In this document: positions 33,790 through 40,716 of the stretch, one piece after another
Layout: each line of letters starts with the position of its first letter
Position numbering within the stretch: position 1 is the stretch's first letter
Assembly: GCF_039543245.1 (NCBI RefSeq)
Contig: NZ_BAABJJ010000035.1
Coordinates: 17,492-81,491 of the forward strand
Reading direction: 5' to 3'
DNA: 64,000 bases
DNA from: Algibacter_G agarivorans
Lineage (GTDB): Bacteria > Bacteroidota > Bacteroidia > Flavobacteriales > Flavobacteriaceae
Notes under the pieces: model-generated
Seen by the model: only the letters and a program-made list of their open reading frames with translations
Told to the model about the DNA's origin: nothing
Databases searched by the model: none
Position numbers and translations under genes: made by a program

Positions 33790-34638
33790 TTAGTCAATTT
33801 GTTTAACAAGTCTGTGATAACGTTGTGCTATATTTGGGTCTGGGAATAATTCTATACCAGAGTTGCCTTTGTTTTCATATTTAAATTTAGACAATACATA
33901 GCGCATACTTTCTAAACGAGCTTCTTTCTTTATGTTAGTTTTTATAATAATCCATGGACTAAATGTAGTGTGTGTTTTACTAAACATTTGCTCTTTGTAA
34001 TAAGTATAATCATCCCAACGTTTTTGCCCTTCTTGATCTACTGGACTAAATTTCCAACGCTTTAATGGGCTTTGTAATCTTGAATTAAACCGACGTACTT
34101 GCTCTTCTTTAGAAATAGAAAACCAAAATTTTATCAAATCAACACCATCTTCATAAAGCATGTGTTCAAACTCTGGAACCTGTACCATGAATTTGTCATA
34201 CTCTTCCTCGTTACAGAATCCCATAACGGGTTCTACAACAGCACGATTGTACCAGCTTCTGTCAAAAAAAACAATTTCACCTGGATTTGGCATTTCTTTA
34301 ATGTATCGTCTAAAATACCATTGCCCTTTTTCAACATCTGTAGGTTTTGTTAAAGCTACAACCCGCATAGACCGCGGATTTAAATGTTCGATAAAACGTC
34401 GTATTGCACTTCCTTTTCCTGCGGCATCTCTGCCTTCGAAAATAACACATACCCTTTTTTTATGTTTAGCAACCCATTGTTGAAGGTCTACTAATTCTGC
34501 CTGAAGCATTTTTAACTCTTTTTCATAAGCAAGAGTATTAAGCGTGTCCTTAAACTGCTCTTCAGGTTGTTTTGTTTTAAGAAGATTGATAAACCCTTCT
34601 TTCGTTTTAAGTTCTTTAAAATCTTGTATTGTTAGCAT
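33790..34638 (-). CDS. ppk2: Polyphosphate kinase 2 family protein, upstream copy
   Basis: A 282-aa PPK2 domain protein with Walker A FEGRDAAGKGSAIRR (about 67-81) and lid motif FFDRSWYNRA (about 123-132). It is clearly similar along its length to the next gene (KGQWYFRRYI against KGQWYFQRYI), so the pair arose by tandem duplication and has diverged. It is the first gene of a two-gene operon with a TGAC-N4-GTCA palindrome 49 nt upstream. Confidence 0.92.
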   Translation of the reverse strand: MLTIQDFKELKTKEGFINLLKTKQPEEQFKDTLNTLAYEKELKMLQAELVDLQQWVAKHKKRVCVIFEGRDAAGKGSAIRRFIEHLNPRSMRVVALTKPTDVEKGQWYFRRYIKEMPNPGEIVFFDRSWYNRAVVEPVMGFCNEEEYDKFMVQVPEFEHMLYEDGVDLIKFWFSISKEEQVRRFNSRLQSPLKRWKFSPVDQEGQKRWDDYTYYKEQMFSKTHTTFSPWIIIKTNIKKEARLESMRYVLSKFKYENKGNSGIELFPDPNIAQRYHRLVKQID

Positions 34639-34686
34639 ATTTTATGATTAATAAACTAATATCACGTTTTTTTAAATCAAAAAATA

Positions 34687-34698
34687 TGACGTTTGTCA
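34687..34698. promoter_or_regulatory. CRP/FNR-like palindrome TGAC-GTTT-GTCA before the ppk2 pair
   Basis: TGACGTTTGTCA is a perfect 4+4 palindrome of the TGAY-N4-RTCA type. At the same 29.5-bp distance the minus strand offers only a degenerate -7 box (GATATTAG, 4 of 6 consensus positions). A separate perfect hairpin ACTATGT-AAGC-ACATAGT lies at 34745-34762. Confidence 0.45.
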
Positions 34699-34814
34699 GG
34701 TAAAAGAGATTAAAGTTAAAAGAAAATCAACTTTTGTAAAGGCAACTATGTAAGCACATAGTATGGTGTATGATTATGGAATATATTGCTTTAGGTATTT
34801 GGAAGTTTGAAATT

Positions 34815-35267
34815 CTAATTGATTTTTGTTCGCAATACTCTATTTTGTTTTTCAGCTTCCAGATCCTTAGCTCTACCAATAACAAGACCAATTAACATCC
34901 CTAAAGCAAGACCTATTGAGTTGCCAGATGCTCCAAGACTAGTTCCGAAAGCAACTCCAAAACACATGCCCAAACTCATTCCTATAGCTGTATAATAGCC
35001 TTCTGAAATTAAAGAGAACTCCTTTTTTAAATAGGTTTTAAAGGCATTAAGTTTTTTGCTAAAATATTTTCTTTTGTTTTCGGGGTTCGATTTTAAATTC
35101 AATATTTCAATTTCATTTTCTATCGACAACAATTGGTTTTCACTTAAACCCCTGCTTTTTAAATTTGATAAAATGGAAATAAAGCTTCTGTAAATCTTTA
35201 TTTCTCTCTTTTTGTCGGTCTCTTTTAATTGCTTTTCAAAAAAACCTAATGCTTCAATTATGTTCAT
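34815..35267 (-). CDS. Hypothetical membrane-associated protein with glycine-zipper end
   Basis: A 150-aa protein, not recognised. The first 85 residues are helical and highly charged. The C-terminal part (about 93-132) is a small-residue, Gly-rich hydrophobic hairpin (GMSLGMCFGVAFGTSLGAS, then GLALGMLIGLVIG) like glycine-zipper membrane segments. It is followed by a basic tail. There is no signal peptide. It stands alone on the minus strand with a dispersed repeat about 75-190 nt upstream. Confidence 0.65.
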   Translation of the reverse strand: MNIIEALGFFEKQLKETDKKREIKIYRSFISILSNLKSRGLSENQLLSIENEIEILNLKSNPENKRKYFSKKLNAFKTYLKKEFSLISEGYYTAIGMSLGMCFGVAFGTSLGASGNSIGLALGMLIGLVIGRAKDLEAEKQNRVLRTKIN

Positions 35268-35339
35268 AATATTAATCTTTATCTAATACCAAAAGAGCAT
35301 CAAAACAACTGATTAAATTCGTTCCTATTTCCCTTAAAT

Positions 35340-35460
35340 TTCAATATAAAATATAACCGTAACTATGGCTATGCTCGTATTTTCTATTTTATCTAAAGAA
35401 AATATAATTCAAATTTATTATCAATCATTTTGAAATTCATTTGGTATAAATTAGTGTTCG
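35340..35460. repeat. Dispersed intergenic repeat, copy A
   Basis: Positions 35395-35452 match 42105-42162 with about 6 differences in 58 (AAAGAAAATATAATTCAAAT is identical in both). The left part (TATAACCGTAACT, TATTTTCT) has a weaker relative at 4591-4623. Both full copies lie in the same orientation upstream of minus-strand genes. Confidence 0.6.
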
Positions 35461-35512
35461 AAATCAAAAAATATTACACTCATCAAAGATTTATTTTTTT
35501 ATCCATTCAAAA

Positions 35513-36151
35513 CTAAGCTCTTAAATCTTCCATATCGGCAATAAGCTCATCTAGTTTTTTTAAAATGCGTCCGTAAACTATTTTTAAATCCCATTTATAA
35601 ATGCGTCCTCCAAATATGGCTAATACTACTACGATTGCTATCATAGTAAGTACCCAAAATACAGGTATGCCGTATAATACATAAGGTTGATAACCTCCTA
35701 ATATTCTATTTAAAGTTTCCCTAAAATGACTTGAAAACCCAAAACCAGAAACCATAGCAATAAAAATATATGGGTAAATATATTTTGACATTTTATAATT
35801 AACTGCAATTTGAGCCTTCATCCAAGTATCGAAAGACTTAAGATATTGATAACTGCTCACGTTTTTGTCAATGTCATTTAAACCTTTCAATAACCTTTTA
35901 TTTACAATAACAATAACATTAAAAAGAATGAACATAAGCACTCCCATAACAGGAATTTTTACAAAAAAAGAAGCTATCAAAATAAAAAAAGAAAATACAA
36001 CCAGTGCGTTTAGGTTTATTTTAAACATTCTTTTGAATTTGTCTATAATATGAATAGACTTTTGATTGTAAAGGTTATTCAACTTTGGCGCTACCATAGC
36101 ATCGTTTTCTAAAAAGCCTTGTTTCCAAATTGATTCAATTGATTTTTCCAT
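35513..36151 (-). CDS. Membrane protein paired with ECF sigma factor, unknown function
   Basis: A 212-aa protein with a soluble N-terminus (about 1-45, ESIWKQGFLENDAMVAPKLNNLYNQKS) and four helices (about 48-64, 66-85, 122-140, 160-182). Its start overlaps the end of the sigma factor gene by 17 nt, so it is translated from the same mRNA. Such partners are often negative regulators of the sigma factor, but no known anti-sigma domain is recognised. The role is therefore inference. Confidence 0.65.
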   Translation of the reverse strand: MEKSIESIWKQGFLENDAMVAPKLNNLYNQKSIHIIDKFKRMFKINLNALVVFSFFILIASFFVKIPVMGVLMFILFNVIVIVNKRLLKGLNDIDKNVSSYQYLKSFDTWMKAQIAVNYKMSKYIYPYIFIAMVSGFGFSSHFRETLNRILGGYQPYVLYGIPVFWVLTMIAIVVVLAIFGGRIYKWDLKIVYGRILKKLDELIADMEDLRA

Positions 36152-36629
36152 CTAGTAATTTTTTTAATCGTTCTTTAATTCTATTGACACGAACACCTAT
36201 ATTGTTTGGTGTTGTGCCAATTATTTCCGCAATTTCTTTGTTTGGCTTTTCTTCCAGATAAAGTAAAATAACCGCTCTATCAATTTCTGATAGTTGTTTG
36301 ATGGCTACATATAGGAGGTTAAGAGATTCATCAGAAAATGTACAATCATCTTCTATAGCTTCACTTTCAACCATATAATCGGAATTATAGTGCTGACGAT
36401 TTCTTTTCTTTTTCTTGATTAATGTCAAACATATATTTAATGATAGCCGGTATATCCATGTAGACCATTTAGCATCGCCACGGAACTTATCTCGACTTCT
36501 CCAAATTTGCAAACAGACTTCTTGATAATAATCTTCGAAATCTTCTTGCGAATCGGTATATGCCCTACAAATCTTTATAATTATTCCAGAATAGGGTAAA
36601 ATTGATGATATATAAAAATCGTTACTCAA
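36135..36629 (-). CDS. RNA polymerase sigma factor, ECF-type (sigma-70 family)
   Basis: A 164-aa protein with region 2 (about 10-75, DFEDYYQEVCLQIWRSRDKF, KWSTWIYRLSLNICLTLIKK) and region 4 (about 105-158, LSEIDRAVILLYLEEKPNKEIAEIIG, then a recognition helix TPNNIGVRVNRIKERLKKLL). The start is a TTG; the nearby ATG is out of frame. It forms a two-gene unit with the membrane protein downstream. The promoters it reads are not identifiable here. Confidence 0.9.
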   Translation of the reverse strand: MSNDFYISSILPYSGIIIKICRAYTDSQEDFEDYYQEVCLQIWRSRDKFRGDAKWSTWIYRLSLNICLTLIKKKKRNRQHYNSDYMVESEAIEDDCTFSDESLNLLYVAIKQLSEIDRAVILLYLEEKPNKEIAEIIGTTPNNIGVRVNRIKERLKKLLDGKIN

Positions 36630-36968
36630 ACATTGTTTTTCATGGTTAGTGGTAGAAGTTAAAGATTATTACATCCTTTTAAATATTTTTTTTGAATTTT
36701 TAATTTTGATGCTACAAAAACTCTAAAAAGTTTATATAATAGGAATAGTCAGCTCCCAAACTTTCTAAATGATTGGCGACTCAAGGACACATTAAAATCG
36801 CAAACCAGTTTGGAGTGTAATTGGAAGTTTTTAATACAAAATTTAAGCACAACTTGTTTGTGAAGACTTGAGTGATTTTGAGGATTTAAAATAGCGCAGT
36901 AATTGCCCTAAAATTATTTTAGCACAAGTAAATTCAGAATGGCTCTGCTTTGTATGTTTTTTTATGGA
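36630..36968. other. Intergenic stretch without recognised features
   Basis: AT-rich DNA between the sigma factor and the converging HMA lipoprotein end. I see no convincing ORF on codon use, no tRNA, no strong hairpin and no terminator for the lipoprotein gene. Confidence 0.5.
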
Positions 36969-37502
36969 TTAAGCTTCTTTTTTAGCGCAACAAGCTTTCT
37001 TGCAATCTGCTTTACAAGTTGTTTTTTCGCCAGCTTTACAGCACTCTTTTTCACAACCAGGTTCACAAGTTTTTTTGTCTTTGTTTGCACAGCACGCTTT
37101 AGTGCAATCTGCAGCACATGCTTTTTTTGTAGAAAAATCATCTACGGTTTTCATATCGCTTACTTTGTAGATATCTGCAACTTTAGTTACGGTTTCTTCA
37201 AGTAGAGTAGGTGTAACTTTAGCTTCATTGTATTCAACCATGGCAAGCCTTTTGTCAAAATCTACAGTAGCAGATTTAACACCTTCCATTTTAGAAATCT
37301 TTTTTTGAATAGTTGCAGCACAACCAATAGCACACGTCATGCCATCAATAGTGAATTCTGCTTTAGCGTAGGTTGCATTTGGGTCTAGTTCTTTTACCGT
37401 TTCAGTTTCAACAGTTTTAACTTCAGGCTTAACTTCATTTTTACAACTAAAAGCAAAAGCTGTAATTAATACAAGTGCAAAAATATGTTTTATGGTTTTC
37501 AT
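36969..37502 (-). CDS. HMA-domain lipoprotein with Cys-rich metallothionein-like tail
   Basis: A 177-aa envelope lipoprotein: signal peptide with lipobox Cys C20 (FAFSC). A heavy-metal-associated domain (about 46-115) has GMTCAIGC (C57, C61), then a tail (129-172) with twelve Cys. The tail is three exact 17-residue units of the form CxxxCxxxCC (C129/133/137/138, C146/150/154/155, C163/167/171/172) in a Lys/Ala/Glu background. This suggests soft-metal capture (Cu, Zn, Cd or Ag) at the cell surface or in the periplasm. It stands alone with no adjacent metal ATPase or regulator. Confidence 0.8.
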   Translation of the reverse strand: MKTIKHIFALVLITAFAFSCKNEVKPEVKTVETETVKELDPNATYAKAEFTIDGMTCAIGCAATIQKKISKMEGVKSATVDFDKRLAMVEYNEAKVTPTLLEETVTKVADIYKVSDMKTVDDFSTKKACAADCTKACCANKDKKTCEPGCEKECCKAGEKTTCKADCKKACCAKKEA

Positions 37503-37773
37503 TGAAAAGATGTTTTAAAGGTTATAGTACAAAGCTACTAAATAAAGTGGTTTAGTAGCTTAAAAAGGAAAATTTTATGATTCTTATAACATGAAACATT
37601 CATAGCTAAAAGTTTAATACTCACGCAAAATCATCATAAAGGATACTATATGTTGCGACTAAAAAACAAACACAATCACTTGAAATAACATGCGGATTTT
37701 TTTAAAAAAAGGCTAATAATTATTTTTATTCAGGATTTTTTACGAAATTTAAGAGAATTAATCCCGTATAGTT

Positions 37774-38223
37774 ATGAAAAAATTATCGCTTCCCATTCGT
37801 TTTGGCTTAGTTACTAGTGCTGTTTTAATAGCTTATTTTTTGGTTCTAGCAATGGTTGATAAACATACAAATCCAGCATTTAGTTTTGTTAACGCTATTA
37901 TCACAGGTTTTGGAATTTACGAAGCTATACGTCTAAGTAAGTTTGAAAACTCAGATAATTTCTCTTACGGCGAAGGTTTTAAAACAGGAATCATTGCGGG
38001 TTTTGTTGCAACTATAGTGTTTACCATCTTCTTTTTGTTTTATGCAACAGAAATAAATAGTGAATTTATACCAGAATTACTTCAAAAAATAAAAGGAGGC
38101 TTTAATGCAGATGTGGGCATGGTAACCTTTGTGGTTGCTGTTATGGGTTTAGCAACAACAGTAGTTTCTGCGCTAACAGTGATGCAACTTTTTAAAAAGA
38201 CCGGAAATATTCCTCAAAATTAA
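37774..38223 (+). CDS. DUF4199 domain membrane protein
   Basis: A 149-aa protein with four predicted helices (about 8-28, 34-52, 70-92, 115-140) and the central motif FSYGEGFKTGIIAGFVATI typical of DUF4199. Function unknown; the family is confined mainly to Bacteroidota. It is monocistronic ahead of the rplU promoter. The 271-nt upstream gap shows no clear promoter or structure. Confidence 0.8.
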   Translation: MKKLSLPIRFGLVTSAVLIAYFLVLAMVDKHTNPAFSFVNAIITGFGIYEAIRLSKFENSDNFSYGEGFKTGIIAGFVATIVFTIFFLFYATEINSEFIPELLQKIKGGFNADVGMVTFVVAVMGLATTVVSALTVMQLFKKTGNIPQN

Positions 38224-38231
38224 TAATAACG

Positions 38232-38262
38232 TTTGTAGATTAATTAATTAGCAGTATATTTG
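38232..38262 (+). promoter_or_regulatory. Promoter of rplU-rpmA
   Basis: TTTG (38232-38235), a 19-bp spacer and TATATTTG (38255-38262) form a textbook Bacteroidota promoter 42 nt before rplU. Confidence 0.8.
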
Positions 38263-38304
38263 CACTCATTTTTGAACAAAATTAATTAATAAAAACGTTA
38301 CGCT

Positions 38305-38817
38305 ATGTACGCAATTGTAGAGATAGCAGGGCATCAATTTAAAGTTGAAAAAGACCAAAGAGTTTTTGTTAACCGTTTACAAACTGAAGAAGGTAAGAAA
38401 GTTTCTTTCGATAATGTACTTCTTTTAGGTGATGGTGACAAAGTAACTGTAGGCGCCCCGGCTATAGATGGAGCACAAGTAAGTGCAAAAGTCTTAAAGC
38501 ACCTTAAAGGTGATAAAGTAATAGTCTTCAAGAAGAAAAGACGTAAAGGTTACCGTGTAAAAAACGGACACAGACAATCTTTAACTGAAATTGTAATTGA
38601 AAGTATTGCTGCTTCTGGAGCTAAAAAAGCTGCTCCGAAAAAAGAAGTTAAAAAAGCAGAACCAAAAGTGGAAGCGAAAGCTGCTGCTCCTAAAGCTGAA
38701 GCAACTCAAGATTTAAGCAAATTAACAGTTGCTGAATTGAAAGACATGGCAAAAGCTAAAGGTATTGAAGGAATTTCTTCAATGAAGAAAGCTGATTTAA
38801 TTGCTGCTTTAAGTTAA
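38305..38817 (+). CDS. rplU: 50S ribosomal protein L21 with C-terminal extension
   Basis: A 23S-binding ribosomal protein. The first about 103 residues are a standard bL21 (MYAIVEIAGHQFKVEKDQ, FKKKRRKGYRVKNGHRQ). An Ala/Lys/Glu-rich linker (about 105-133) follows, then a helix-extension-helix/Rho-N-like module (about 135-170, LTVAELKDMAKAKGI, MKKADLIAAL) that is absent from E. coli L21. It is co-transcribed with rpmA 25 nt downstream. Confidence 0.95.
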   Translation: MYAIVEIAGHQFKVEKDQRVFVNRLQTEEGKKVSFDNVLLLGDGDKVTVGAPAIDGAQVSAKVLKHLKGDKVIVFKKKRRKGYRVKNGHRQSLTEIVIESIAASGAKKAAPKKEVKKAEPKVEAKAAAPKAEATQDLSKLTVAELKDMAKAKGIEGISSMKKADLIAALS

Positions 38818-38842
38818 TTTTAAAAACTAAAATCGAAATAAA

Positions 38843-39103
38843 ATGGCACATAAAAAAGGAGTCGGAAGTTCGAAAAATGGTAGAGAATCAGAATCGAAAC
38901 GCTTAGGTGTTAAGATATTTGGTGGTCAAGCTGCCATTGCTGGAAACATTATCGTAAGACAAAGAGGAAATACACATCACCCAGGTGAAAATGTATATTC
39001 TTCAAAAGATCACACATTACACGCATATGTTGATGGCGTTGTAAAATTCACAAAGAAAAAAGATAACAAATCGTATGTTTCTATTGAGCCTTTTGAGGCT
39101 TAG
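38843..39103 (+). CDS. rpmA: 50S ribosomal protein L27
   Basis: An 86-aa bL27 at the peptidyl-transferase centre. It starts MAHKKGVGSSKNGRES without the cleavable Firmicutes N-terminal extension. The conserved core is RQRGNTHHPGENV and SKDHTLHAYVDGVVKF. It is the second gene of the rplU operon, followed by a strong terminator. Confidence 0.97.
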   Translation: MAHKKGVGSSKNGRESESKRLGVKIFGGQAAIAGNIIVRQRGNTHHPGENVYSSKDHTLHAYVDGVVKFTKKKDNKSYVSIEPFEA

Positions 39104-39130
39104 GGAATACTTTTCTTTAAAAAAACTTAA

Positions 39131-39163
39131 GAGCCCTTTCTGTTTACAGAGAGGGCTTTTTGT
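39131..39163 (+). terminator. Terminator of rplU-rpmA
   Basis: GAGCCCTTTCTG pairs with CAGAGAGGGCT around a short loop and is followed by TTTTTG, 27 nt after the rpmA stop. Confidence 0.88.
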
Positions 39164-39177
39164 TTGAAAAATAATTC

Positions 39178-39260
39178 CTCGAGGATTTGTCTCGAGGTTT
39201 CCGTTGAAATTGTCATTCCCGTAAAATCGGGAATCTAAATAAAGAATTTTAGAAATTCTT
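39178..39260. repeat. String of three short hairpins (dispersed-repeat type)
   Basis: In order: CCTCGAG...CTCGAGG, ATTCCCG-TAAAAT-CGGGAAT preceded by TTGTC, and AAAGAATTT-TAG-AAATTCTTT. The middle unit is of the GTCATTCCCG intergenic repeat type. They fill the gap between the terminator and the pseudogene end. Confidence 0.55.
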
Positions 39261-39262
39261 TA

Positions 39263-39733
39263 TTACTTCAAAATATCATTTACAATTTTTAAATGATGTT
39301 TAGTGTGAATTTCTAAAAAGCGAAGCGTTTGTTGTTTTGCTAGCATACCAAAAACGTGGTGTTTAAAATGCGATGTTTTTGGTAATGGTTTAACTGCTTT
39401 AATATGATAATGTTCTTCTCGTAATTGATTGAATAAGTCTTCTTTTAAAATAACATCTGGTGGCAATACCACTTTCGGTGCTCTTGCTTTCCCTCTTGGG
39501 ATGTAGCATAGCGTGAATAATACTGTTCGTATAGCATTAAATTCTTTTTTATATTTATTGGGATCTGTTTTTATTAAGATGCCTCAAACGTCATTTATAA
39601 CTTTTAAAGTGTGGTCTAGTTGCCAGCCTATATCAGATTTCGAAACAGAAGGGTTTATTTGCTTTTTAAAAGGAATATGTTCTTCAACTTGTGCTAGTAG
39701 ATTGTTTAAAATAACGATGCGTTTATTCCTCAT
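39263..39733 (-). pseudogene. DUF1569/DinB-like protein gene interrupted by one in-frame TGA
   Basis: Translating the minus strand from the ATG at 39733 gives a 156-codon frame with a single stop: codon 50 is TGA (39584-39586), right after LDHTLKVINDV. The frame then continues for 106 codons with protein-like composition, through PRGKARAPKVVLPPDVILKE, FKHHVFGMLAKQQTLRFLE and HTKHHLKIVNDIL. Conserved His residues (LDH, KHH, HHL) resemble the metal-binding triad of DinB-like/DUF1569 proteins. Single-base change from TGT, TGC or TGG explains the stop. Whether the gene is dead or read through is unknown. Confidence 0.7.
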
Positions 39734-39826
39734 TGGGAAAATTTATTCCAAAAGATATTAAATAAATGCTTAACTTTATAGTATTGCATTCGCAATTGCA
39801 ATTTGTTTCACTTAAAATTAATGCTT

Positions 39827-40099
39827 ATGCTACCGTTCAGGTCAGAAATTAGAAACTCTCCGAGTCACCAAACCATTAAGATTTTTTTAGCGGATGAATC
39901 TTTAGATTCAAGAATAAAAAAACATTTAGAGCATTTTAATGAAATAGAAGAGATAGAAATAAGGCAAAGTATTGGTCAAAATAGAGCAAACGAGAATATT
40001 ACTATTTTTTTAAAAGAAGGTGCTGATATTACTAAGATGAAAGCGTCTATTGATTCTAGCTTATGGTGGTATTTTGAAGAGGATATGGTTGATGAGTAA
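39827..40099 (+). CDS. Hypothetical protein, about 90 aa
   Basis: A small soluble protein with acidic C-terminus (WWYFEEDMVDE), not recognised. The start is uncertain: ATGs at 39821 and 39827 and an upstream TTG at 39803 are in frame, and the second ATG is taken. Content is balanced, with an amphipathic segment SRIKKHLEHFNEIEEIEIRQ, and it looks like a real small protein with alternating strand/helix. It lies between the DUF1569 pseudogene and vsr with no shared operon. Confidence 0.5.
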   Translation: MLPFRSEIRNSPSHQTIKIFLADESLDSRIKKHLEHFNEIEEIEIRQSIGQNRANENITIFLKEGADITKMKASIDSSLWWYFEEDMVDE

Positions 40100-40127
40100 T
40101 TGAAAAACCTAGAGTGTTAATATATAC

Positions 40128-40598
40128 TCATTGGTTTTCACCTGTATAAATGTAGATCATCACATCATTTATACATTTGTTGAGCTCTTTTTTTATTTCC
40201 CGTTCCCAAAACCTAAAAACAGTATAACCTAAATTTTTCAATTCCAAGTTAACCTCGCTATCGCGTTGCATATTACGTTCTATTTTAGGAATCCAAAAAC
40301 CGCGATTAGACTTTAGTTTGCTTTTTCTTTCTTGCCAATTGTAACCATGCCAAAACTCACCATCAATAAAAATGGCTAACTTATATTTTTGAATGGATAC
40401 ATCTGGTTTCCCAGGAAGTTTTTTAGAATTAACACGATATCTCACACCTTTGGTCCACAAAGCTTTTCTGAATAAGAGTTCGGGTTTAGTGTTTTTACCT
40501 CGAATTCGGCTCATTATTTTTGAGCGTTTCTTGGTCGTATAAAAACCAGATGCCTCATTAAATCGGGGGACTTTTATTTTAGGTTTTTCGTAAGTCAT
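40128..40598 (-). CDS. vsr: Very-short-patch-repair-type endonuclease (Vsr family)
   Basis: Nicks DNA at T:G mismatches produced by deamination of 5-methylcytosine. It is 156 aa. It has RSKIMSRIRGKNTKPE (about 25-40), catalytic-Asp motif LPGKPDV (about 62-68) and FIDGEFWHGYNW (about 77-88). The HHHHC zinc cluster of E. coli Vsr is absent (single His in FWHGYNW), as in a common Bacteroidota variant. No cytosine methyltransferase is in the window, so this is an orphan; its partner may be elsewhere or lost. Confidence 0.85.
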   Translation of the reverse strand: MTYEKPKIKVPRFNEASGFYTTKKRSKIMSRIRGKNTKPELLFRKALWTKGVRYRVNSKKLPGKPDVSIQKYKLAIFIDGEFWHGYNWQERKSKLKSNRGFWIPKIERNMQRDSEVNLELKNLGYTVFRFWEREIKKELNKCINDVMIYIYTGENQ

Positions 40599-40658
40599 CG
40601 TAATTTAAAAATACGAAAAATCTAACTAATTTTTTTGAGACCTCTATAAAATAAAAAA

Positions 40659-40684
40659 ATCCCAAACAGAAATGTTTGGGATTT
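40659..40684 (-). terminator. Terminator of ahcY
   Basis: AATCCCAAACA/TGTTTGGGATT around a 4-nt loop, with a T run on the minus strand, 33 nt beyond the ahcY stop. It may also act on the plus strand. Confidence 0.85.
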
Positions 40685-40716
40685 ATATTTTATGAGATTC
40701 CTTTTTTCAAAGGAAG

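Noticed and set aside
36939..37205. Phe/Cys-rich plus-strand frame opposite the HMA lipoprotein
   Set aside because: Arises from the antisense of the Lys/Cys repeats.
39584..39586. Selenocysteine at the in-frame TGA
   Set aside because: No SECIS-like stem is visible right after the codon, no sel genes are in view, and the protein is not a known selenoprotein. Nonsense mutation is simpler.
39781..39802. Regulatory palindrome TTGCATTCGCAATTGCAA before the 90-aa hypothetical gene
   Set aside because: Imperfect, overlapping inverted pieces in AT-rich DNA with no promoter match at a sensible distance.
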